NCBI GenBank assembly: GCA_030610965.1
Contig: JAUWQU010000123.1
Coordinates: forward strand, 1 to 8,498
Direction of reading: 5' to 3'
Length of the DNA stretch: 8,498 nt
Origin: Phycisphaerae bacterium
GTDB lineage: Bacteria; Planctomycetota; Phycisphaerae; SM23-33
Notes under the pieces: model-generated
Told to the model about the DNA's origin: nothing
Databases searched by the model: none
What the model saw: the letters and a program-made list of their open reading frames with translations, nothing else
In this document: one piece after another, positions 1-5,185 of the stretch
Numbering within the stretch: the first letter of the stretch is position 1
How the letters are laid out: each line of letters begins with the position of its first letter
Made by a program: the position numbers and the translations under genes

Positions 1-130
1 CTCGTAAGAGCATATTCTGTGTCTTCTTTGTCTGGCGGCGGCTGGCCACGAGTGCGAATCGAAGGCGCCTGTGCCTTGCGGATAACGCCTTACGGCGTCA
101 CTACGAACGGGCCGCGGACGTTTCGCCGGG
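1..130. repeat. 130-bp direct repeat, copy 1 (may extend left of window)
   Basis: This block matches positions 171-300 at 125 of 130 bases; the differences are at 21, 41, 113, 116 and 117. It begins at the first base of the window, so its left boundary is not visible and more copies may lie outside. It contains two small inverted repeats, AAGGC (62-66) with GCCTT (73-77), and ACGCC (85-89) with GGCGT (94-98) around a TTAC loop. It holds no convincing coding sequence. Function is unknown. Confidence 0.9.
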
Positions 131-170
131 ATGGTTATCGCTTGAAATGGCCTATGGCGTTTGTAGTGTG

Positions 171-300
171 CTCGTAAGAGCATATTCTGTTTCTTCTTTG
201 TCTGGCGGCGTCTGGCCACGAGTGCGAATCGAAGGCGCCTGTGCCTTGCGGATAACGCCTTACGGCGTCACTACGAACGGGCTGCCAACGTTTCGCCGGG
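171..300. repeat. 130-bp direct repeat, copy 2
   Basis: Second copy of the block at 1-130, ending about 30 bases before the aminotransferase start codon. The 40 bases between the copies (131-170) and the bases after 300 are unrelated to each other, so the conserved unit has a sharp right edge. At its left edge GCTC (170-173) and GAGC (178-181) enclose a GTAA tetraloop; the first G lies one base outside the block. The internal hairpins seen in copy 1 are conserved. It lies in the aminotransferase leader, so it may be transcribed or hold control sequences; no clear sigma70 promoter was seen in it. Confidence 0.9.
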
Positions 301-319
301 GTCTGCTACCGACTACCAT

Positions 320-323
320 GGAG
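320..323 (+). promoter_or_regulatory. Ribosome binding site of the aminotransferase
   Basis: GGAG ends 8 bases before the ATG at 332. This favours that ATG over an in-frame GTG at 326, which would lie only 2 bases from the same motif. Confidence 0.6.
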
Positions 324-331
324 TTGTGCGA

Positions 332-1681
332 ATGAAGCTTGAGGACCCGCCGTTTTCGGATTATGGCCAGGCATCGGTTACTCCTTCGCCGGTGCGGCGG
401 ATGATGGCGCAGTTCGCGTCGGACTTTCGCGACGGGGTGGACATCAACCTTGGCGTCGGCTACGTCAACGAGAACACCATTCCGCGGCAGCTTATCGTCG
501 AGGCGGCCCAGGCCGTGCTGGCCGGGCCTGAGCGGTACGACAAGCCGTTGAACTACGGGGCGTCAAAGGGCTACCAGGCGCTGCTGGACGCGATCCGGCG
601 GTACATTCTCGCTGGCGGGCAGACAGCCAGCGGGATCACGGAAGAAGTCCTGGCCGGGCGGGAGATCGTAATCGGCGTCAGCGGCGCGACGAGCCTGCTG
701 GAGGCCTTCGCGTGCGTGCTGCGGCGCGGCATTGTCGTCACGGCCGACCCGATGTACTACATCTACTGCAACTTCCTCGAACGCCTTGGCTGGGAGATCC
801 TGCCCGTCCCGGAAGACGGCGACGGCCTGCGTACGGACCTGCTGGCCGAGAAGCTGGCGGCCCTGGGCCCGCGCGCGGGCGACGTGCGGTTTTTCTACGC
901 CGTTACGGTCAACAACCCGACGGGCACGGTAATGAGCGCCGCGCGGCGGACAGAGTTGCGGCGGATCGCCGAAGACCTCTCGCGAACGCATGGCCGGAAG
1001 GTGCCGGTGATCTTCGACAAGGCCTACGAGGAGCTGATCCACGACCCGTCGGTCGCGGCCCCGCCGTCGGGCATGATCGGCGACGAGATGCACCTGGTCT
1101 ACGAGATATCGACCGTATCGAAGATCCTCGCGCCCGGGCTGCGGATCGGATACATGGTAGGCCCCGACGGCCCGCTGCTCCGCGAGATCGTCCAGCGGGT
1201 GAGCGACATCGGCTTTTCCGCCCCGCCGATCAACCAGGTTATCGCGGCGTACATGCTGGACCACCACGTCGCCGAGCAGGTCCGGGCCGTCCGGGCCGGC
1301 TACCGCGCCAAGGCACTGGCGGTGCGGGGCTGGCTGGACCGCGACCTCGGGCCGCGCATCGAGCACCTTACAGGCGGGCAGGCGGGGTTCTACTACTACC
1401 TCACGCTGCGGGACGTCGAAACCCGCGAGGACTCGCCGCTGATGAAGTTCCTCTCGCGGACCACGGGCGACAAGGCCATCGACGGCCCGGCCGGCAGCGC
1501 AAGGCCGCGCGTTATCTACATCCCGGGCCAGTACTGCGTACACCCCCGAGGCGACCTGGTGGCCGTGGGCCGGCGGCAGATGCGGCTGAGCTACGGATTC
1601 GAGGAACTACCGAACATCGAGCGAGCCATCGGCCTGATCCGCGAGGGGATCGACTACGCCGTGGCCGGGAAGAAGCGTTAG
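332..1681 (+). CDS. Class I/II PLP-dependent aminotransferase
   Basis: This 449-residue protein is a fold-type I, pyridoxal-phosphate-dependent aminotransferase, expected to be a cytosolic dimer exchanging an amino group between an amino acid and a 2-oxo acid. Visible hallmarks, in order, are a glycine-rich phosphate-binding turn near 115-121 (GVSGATS), the NNPTG motif at 194-198, Asp229 and Tyr232 for the cofactor ring, the Schiff-base lysine in TVSK at 264, Arg271 in LRIGY, and the substrate carboxylate arginine 418 in RQMRLSYGF. It most resembles the ARO8/LysN group (aromatic or 2-aminoadipate aminotransferases), without the DNA-binding domain of MocR regulators. A stretch around 362-395 before the last strand looks longer than usual. 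Start chosen at ATG 332 for its GGAG site. It stands alone on the + strand, convergent with the Re-citrate synthase. The fold is secure; the substrate cannot be read from sequence. Confidence 0.92.
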   Translation: MKLEDPPFSDYGQASVTPSPVRRMMAQFASDFRDGVDINLGVGYVNENTIPRQLIVEAAQAVLAGPERYDKPLNYGASKGYQALLDAIRRYILAGGQTASGITEEVLAGREIVIGVSGATSLLEAFACVLRRGIVVTADPMYYIYCNFLERLGWEILPVPEDGDGLRTDLLAEKLAALGPRAGDVRFFYAVTVNNPTGTVMSAARRTELRRIAEDLSRTHGRKVPVIFDKAYEELIHDPSVAAPPSGMIGDEMHLVYEISTVSKILAPGLRIGYMVGPDGPLLREIVQRVSDIGFSAPPINQVIAAYMLDHHVAEQVRAVRAGYRAKALAVRGWLDRDLGPRIEHLTGGQAGFYYYLTLRDVETREDSPLMKFLSRTTGDKAIDGPAGSARPRVIYIPGQYCVHPRGDLVAVGRRQMRLSYGFEELPNIERAIGLIREGIDYAVAGKKR

Positions 1682-1836
1682 CAGGGATGCAGGGGATGCA
1701 GGGGAGAAAGAAACATAATAGGCAAAGATGAACGCAGATGAACTCAGATAGAAGACCGTTCTATATCTGCGTTCATCTGCGTTTATCTCTGCTATAAATG
1801 CTTCTTCTTTTTCCCCTGATCCCCTGCATCCCTGCC
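1681..1836. repeat. Long imperfect palindrome between convergent genes
   Basis: The left arm (about 1681-1757) and the reverse complement of the right arm (about 1762-1836) read almost the same from end to end. Both start with GCAGGGATGCAGGGGAT, continue through an A-rich stretch, and end with a 10-bp tandem of the type GATGAACGCA; differences are scattered substitutions and a few single-base indels. The outer part of each arm is itself a short tandem of GCAGGGGAT-like units. The element fills the gap between the two stop codons (1681 and 1852), so the RNA from either gene would fold into a very long hairpin. A bidirectional terminator or transcript stabiliser is plausible. No clean U-tract follows it, so a dispersed palindromic (MITE- or REP-like) element is the main alternative. 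Confidence 0.85.
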
Positions 1837-1851
1837 AGTCTCGTCTTGTCG

Positions 1852-3183
1852 TCAGTCTTTGACGGGCGTGCCGAAGGCTTCCGCGTACCATGCGTGCATT
1901 TCCACGTCGCTGATGGCTGTGCATCGGCCTGCTTCGTATGCGGCCTCGACCTTGGCGCGGATGGCCTGGAGTTTGGGGTTGTCCTTGGGCAGGTTCGTGC
2001 CGTAGTTGGTGTCGATCCAGTGCTTGATGCCCGCGGCCCCGGCCTTGTCGGTTATCGCCACGCCAACTCTGCGATTGAGGATCTTCTCGGTGTCGAAGGC
2101 GGTGTAGATCTCCTGGCTCTTTATCAGCCCGTCGGCGTGGATGCCGGCGCGGGTGGTGTTGAAGTCCCGCCCGACCAGCGGGAAATTGTGCGGTATTTTG
2201 AAGCCGATCTGGTTCCGGTAGTACTCGCCTATCTCGGTGATGACGGAGTAGTCGACCTTCGGGTTGTGCCCGCGAAGCTGGGCCAACTCGACGATCATGC
2301 CCTCGAGCGGCGTGTTGCCCGTCCGCTCGCCGATGCCCAGCAGGCTGCAATTCGCGGCCGCGCAGCCGTACAACCAAGCCGTCGCCGGGTTGATCAGGGC
2401 CTTGTGGAAATCGTTATGGCCGTGCCATTCCAGCAGATCGCCTCGCACGCCGGCGTCGTGGATCAGGCCGTGGACGAGCTTGGGCGTTGACCGCGGCAGT
2501 TCGGCCTCGGGCCAGGGAACGGCGTAGCCCATTGTGTCGCACAGGCGGATCTTGACGTCGATGCCGTAGCTCTCGCCGAGCTTGTTCAGTTCGATGGCGA
2601 ATGGCACGACAAAGCCGTAGAAGTCGGCTCGCGTGATGTCCTCGAGGTGGCAGCGTGGGCGGATGCCCGTGTCCAGGGCCGCCTTGACCACGTCGAGGTA
2701 TTGCTCCATCGCCTGCTTGCGGGTCTTGCGAAGCTTGAGGAATATGTGGTAGTCGCTGCAACTGGTCAGGATGCCCGTTTCGGGCAGTTTCATGTCCTTG
2801 ACGAGCTTGAAGTCGCTCTTGACCGCCCTGATCCAGCCGGTGACTTCGGGGAACTTCCTGCCAAGCTCGCGACAGCGGTCGACGGCCTCGCGGTCCTTCT
2901 TGGAGTACAGGAAGAACTCGCTCTGGCGTATGCAGCCCGTGCCGCCGTCGAGGCGGCTTTCGAGCTCGTAAAGGTCCACGATCTGCTGTACGGTGTACGG
3001 CGGGCGGGCCTGCTGGCCGTCACGGAAGGTGGTGTCGGTTATCCGCATGTCCTTGGCCGGGGCCATGGGCACGCATTCACCGTCGAAGGTGACCTTCGGC
3101 AACTCATTGTAACTGAACATGTCCCGGTAGAGGTTCGGCTCGGGAACATCCTTGAGTTCATATTCGGGCGTATCTTGGTTCAT
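1852..3183 (-). CDS. Re-citrate synthase (DRE-TIM metallolyase family)
   Basis: This 443-residue protein condenses acetyl-CoA with oxaloacetate to citrate with Re-face stereochemistry. The family is metal-dependent, oxygen-sensitive and unrelated to ordinary (Si) citrate synthase GltA. Its TIM barrel is related to isopropylmalate and homocitrate synthases. Visible signatures are TDTTFRDGQQARPPYT (49-64, with the catalytic Arg54 and metal ligand Asp55), RQSEFFLYS (86-94), TGWIRAVK (115-122), EDITRADFYGF (181-191), the metal-binding WHGHND (253-258, His254 and His256), GIGERTGN (283-290) and RAGIHADG (345-352) with a second-domain His349. The FRDGQQARPPY form and the conserved N-terminal lead (EPNLYRDMF) match, from memory, the Clostridium kluyveri enzyme rather than LeuA or NifV, which carry DGEQ. 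The length fits, and there is no LeuA-type C-terminal regulatory domain. Start at ATG 3183, with GAGGA three bases upstream. Exact substrate remains untested. Confidence 0.85.
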   Translation of the reverse strand: MNQDTPEYELKDVPEPNLYRDMFSYNELPKVTFDGECVPMAPAKDMRITDTTFRDGQQARPPYTVQQIVDLYELESRLDGGTGCIRQSEFFLYSKKDREAVDRCRELGRKFPEVTGWIRAVKSDFKLVKDMKLPETGILTSCSDYHIFLKLRKTRKQAMEQYLDVVKAALDTGIRPRCHLEDITRADFYGFVVPFAIELNKLGESYGIDVKIRLCDTMGYAVPWPEAELPRSTPKLVHGLIHDAGVRGDLLEWHGHNDFHKALINPATAWLYGCAAANCSLLGIGERTGNTPLEGMIVELAQLRGHNPKVDYSVITEIGEYYRNQIGFKIPHNFPLVGRDFNTTRAGIHADGLIKSQEIYTAFDTEKILNRRVGVAITDKAGAAGIKHWIDTNYGTNLPKDNPKLQAIRAKVEAAYEAGRCTAISDVEMHAWYAEAFGTPVKD

Positions 3184-3186
3184 TGG

Positions 3187-3191
3187 TCCTC
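3187..3191 (-). promoter_or_regulatory. Ribosome binding site of Re-citrate synthase
   Basis: On the - strand GAGGA is followed by CCA and then the ATG. The sequence is good but the spacing of 3-4 bases is shorter than usual. An ATG overlapping this motif (3193) is out of frame, and no better in-frame start is apparent. Confidence 0.5.
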
Positions 3192-3336
3192 ATGTTGTTG
3201 CTGTCGCCGCGAGTGGGTGGTCGGGCCGCCTATCGGGCTCGACCAGGGGGACGAACGACTTGCGGCAAGCAGTCCCTGAAAGACGAGCGCCTCGGCACCG
3301 GGTCCGACTCGGAATATAACCCAACCCAGATAAGCC

Positions 3337-3366
3337 AGTATAACCGAGTTGACCATGGAAGTGCAA
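3337..3366 (-). promoter_or_regulatory. Candidate sigma70 promoter for Re-citrate synthase
   Basis: On the - strand TTGCAC (3366-3361) is followed after 18 bases by TATACT (3342-3337). The -10 box matches consensus at five of six positions and the -35 at three of six. It would start RNA near 3330 and give a leader of roughly 145 bases. This suggests the gene has its own promoter apart from purN, but the weak -35 keeps confidence low. Confidence 0.35.
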
Positions 3367-3424
3367 TCGCATTTCCGGAGCGGCGGAGGGGCCGAGGCGG
3401 CGTTGACGCCGGGCGGCTGCTCAT

Positions 3425-3608
3425 GAAGCTCCAAACAGCAAGCACCAAATCCCAGGCAAGGACCCAATGGCAAGTGCCAAATACCAAGCAAAGCCTCAAA
3501 CAAGAAGAGCGAGACGGCAAACGGGATTCCTCGCCACCTCCCTGCTTACTCTTTAGTGCTTGTGGTTTGGAACTTGTTTGTTACTTGTTGCTTATGATTT
3601 GGAGCTTC
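3425..3608. repeat. Degenerate heptad repeats in inverted arrangement downstream of purN
   Basis: From 3425 to about 3500 the + strand runs in loose 7-base units ending in CAA (GCTCCAA, ACAGCAA, GCACCAA, then GTGCCAA, ATACCAA). From about 3553 to 3608 the same style appears on the - strand (GCTCCAA, ATCATAA, GCAACAA, GTAACAA). The outer ends are a perfect 11-bp inverted pair: GAAGCTCCAAA at 3425-3435 and its complement at 3598-3608. The right arm starts 14 bases after the purN stop codon, so it lies in that gene's 3' untranslated region. The 3184-3621 gap holds nothing else I can support except the candidate promoter at 3337-3366 and a short inverted repeat GGCGT/ACGCC at 3399-3410. Confidence 0.7.
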
Positions 3609-3621
3609 GCGTCCCAGGCTG

Positions 3622-4266
3622 TCAGCCCGGCAGGATCCGCACTATTGAGCCTTCGATCTTCAGCCGGCCGGCGGCGAACAGGCCGATCGCCTCGGGGTAG
3701 GCCCTGCACTCCTGCTCGAAGACGCGCCCGGCCAGGGCGTCCAGCGTGTCGGTGTCCAAGACGGGTACGCACTTCTGCATGACGATCGGCCCGGCGTCGT
3801 ACTCGTTGGTCACGAAGTGGACGGTGCATCCGGAGACCTTGCAGCCGCGCTTGAGCACGGCGTCGTGAACGTGATGGCCGTACATGCCCTTGCCGCCGAA
3901 GCTCGGCAGCAGGGCGGGGTGAATGTTCATGACGCGTCCGAGGTAGCGATCCGGGATGACCCACATCGACAGGAACCCCGCCAGGCAGACCAGGCCCACG
4001 CCGGCTTCGTCGAGGATTTCCGCCAGTGCGTTCGAGTACGCGGCTGCGTCTGGCATTTGCTTGTACGCCACGACTCGCACGTCCAGGCCCGCCGCGGCCG
4101 CCCGCTCGACGCCCTTGCACTGGCGCGACGCGATCACGACGGCGACCTCGGCGTCGAGCCGCCCGGCGCGAATCTCGTCGAGGATGTTCAGAAGCGTCCG
4201 TCCGCCGCCGCTGAGCAACACGCCCAGCCGAAGCGGTCCGCCTGATGTGCCTGGCTGATGGTTCAT
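3622..4266 (-). CDS. purN: Phosphoribosylglycinamide formyltransferase (GAR transformylase)
   Basis: PurN transfers a formyl group from 10-formyltetrahydrofolate to glycinamide ribonucleotide, the third step of de novo purine synthesis, in the cytosol. The 214-residue product is close to the E. coli length of 212. Its N-terminus carries the phosphate-binding loop as LLSGGGRTLLNILDEI, a variant of the usual SGxGSNLQAI. The central segment has the catalytic NIHPALLPSF (Asn and His), followed by GMYGHHVHDAVLK, GCTVHFV and EYDAGPIV, whose aspartate is the expected catalytic acid. A TTG at 4302 would add 12 residues that do not fit the family, so ATG 4266 is preferred, although no clear Shine-Dalgarno precedes it. 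It starts 45 bases after the stop of the membrane-protein gene and is probably co-transcribed with it. No other purine gene is in the window. Confidence 0.94.
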   Translation of the reverse strand: MNHQPGTSGGPLRLGVLLSGGGRTLLNILDEIRAGRLDAEVAVVIASRQCKGVERAAAAGLDVRVVAYKQMPDAAAYSNALAEILDEAGVGLVCLAGFLSMWVIPDRYLGRVMNIHPALLPSFGGKGMYGHHVHDAVLKRGCKVSGCTVHFVTNEYDAGPIVMQKCVPVLDTDTLDALAGRVFEQECRAYPEAIGLFAAGRLKIEGSIVRILPG

Positions 4267-4311
4267 GAGCGAGATTGAAGCATACCTCGCCCCGCAGGTC
4301 AACCGGCCGGG

Positions 4312-4962
4312 CTACTTCGCGGGCGCGGGCTGTTCCACGCTGACTGCCCACGCCGCCTGCGTGTTGGCGTCGTGCGCGACGACCGTGATGAACGTCGCGG
4401 GCGAGTTGGGGTCCGGCTGCGCGGTCAGGACGTAGAGCGACGCGGCCTGGAGTTGGCTGTCGTTTGGCACGAAGGACTCACGCCCGTTCTCTCGAGCGGC
4501 CTGGAAAGTCGGCGCAACGGTTGGCCACTGGGCGTTTGTGAAGTTGGCGTCGAGGAACTCGTCGAAGTCCGCCGGGACGGACATGCTGAGCATCAGGATC
4601 TCCCTCTGGTCATCTGGCCTGTCGGTATCATGGTTGAAATGGACCGCAAGGTTGAAGGACACGCCATCCGGCAAGGTCACGCCCGTGGTTCCGTAGAAGC
4701 GACGGACCTCGCTGGCGGTCCGGACGGTGACCATGGCGCTGGGGGCCTGGACGGCGGTCATGGCCCCCGTGGTCGGCCGCCCGACGAGGTGGAGGAACAT
4801 GAGCATCCCCGCTCCCATGACTAACACCAGCATCCCCAGCACGCCGATGGCGATTCCGATGCCCCACATGACGGGCTTCTTTTTGACCAGCCCGACGATG
4901 AACAGCGCGACACCCAGGATCAGCACCGGCAACAGCAGGAGCGTGGCGATGATACCGAACAT
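4312..4962 (-). CDS. Membrane-anchored protein of unknown function
   Basis: I do not recognise this 216-residue protein. Two hydrophobic segments lie at about 3-26 and 31-60, separated by a short KKK-containing turn. By the positive-inside rule that turn is cytoplasmic, so both the N-terminus and the roughly 150-residue C-terminal part would be outside the cytoplasm. The C-terminal part begins with a Thr/Ala/Pro-rich linker (62-80) and then looks like a small mixed alpha/beta domain (phrases such as EILMLSMSVPADFDEFLDA and ATFITVVAHDA). It has no cysteines, no obvious catalytic motif and no lipobox. It lies between ileS and purN on the same strand, 45 bases before purN; neither neighbour suggests a function. 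Start at ATG 4962, the only start preserving the full first helix; the ribosome binding site is weak. It is probably a real gene because its reading frame and membrane topology are coherent. Confidence 0.75.
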   Translation of the reverse strand: MFGIIATLLLLPVLILGVALFIVGLVKKKPVMWGIGIAIGVLGMLVLVMGAGMLMFLHLVGRPTTGAMTAVQAPSAMVTVRTASEVRRFYGTTGVTLPDGVSFNLAVHFNHDTDRPDDQREILMLSMSVPADFDEFLDANFTNAQWPTVAPTFQAARENGRESFVPNDSQLQAASLYVLTAQPDPNSPATFITVVAHDANTQAAWAVSVEQPAPAK

Positions 4963-5016
4963 GGGTGACGTCTTTTCTTCTATTTACTCAAACTGACCGG
5001 TTCAGACAGCCTCGAA

Positions 5017-5070
5017 GGGGCGACAGAGAACACCCGCAGGCAGATGGCCCTGTTTGCCCTCTGTCGCCCC
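5017..5070. other. 12-bp perfect inverted repeat between ileS and the membrane-protein gene
   Basis: GGGGCGACAGAG (5017-5028) and CTCTGTCGCCCC (5059-5070) are perfectly complementary across a 30-base loop. On the + strand a TTTTT run follows at 5080-5084, but no + strand gene enters it. On the - strand, where ileS is read, no U-tract follows. It begins about 115 bases after the ileS stop and ends 54 bases before the next start codon, so it could be an attenuator, a processing site or a mobile palindrome. No function is shown. Confidence 0.6.
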
Positions 5071-5100
5071 GTTGGGACTATTTTTATAAGAGCATTGATT

Positions 5101-5144
5101 CCGGGGCTTACGCCCCCGGCTAAACGCTGCCGGCCCTTCGGGCC
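5101..5144. other. Two adjacent GC-rich hairpins downstream of ileS
   Basis: CCGGGG (5101-5106) pairs with CCCCGG (5114-5119), and GGCCC (5132-5136) pairs with GGGCC (5140-5144) around TTC. They lie just after the ileS stop at 5186 on the - strand and could slow polymerase or protect the 3' end. Neither has a following U-tract, so a classical intrinsic terminator is not demonstrated. The CCGGGGCTTACGCCCCCGG form resembles intergenic hairpins I associate with planctomycete genomes. Confidence 0.5.
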
Positions 5145-5185
5145 TGCCAAAGCGGTCAGCTTGAGTATTTACTATTGCCCAAGTA

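Noticed and set aside
1..300. CRISPR array
   Set aside because: The repeat unit is 130 bp with a single 40-bp spacer visible and there are no cas genes; the geometry does not fit.
147..335. 62-codon open frame over repeat copy 2
   Set aside because: It crosses from the spacer through the repeat, overlaps the aminotransferase start, has no ribosome binding site, and its product looks like translated repeat.
563..1543. Long - strand open frame inside the aminotransferase gene
   Set aside because: The + strand frame has all the aminotransferase motifs; the antisense product is an Arg/Val/Asp-rich shadow with no recognisable domain.
1852..3183. Annotation as 2-isopropylmalate synthase (leuA) or homocitrate synthase
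   Set aside because: It lacks the C-terminal regulatory domain of LeuA, has RDGQQ in place of RDGEQ, and shares long blocks with Re-citrate synthase instead.
3183..3782. 199-codon + strand open frame across the Re-citrate synthase-purN gap
   Set aside because: It runs through the heptad repeats and into antisense purN; composition changes abruptly along it and no domain is visible.
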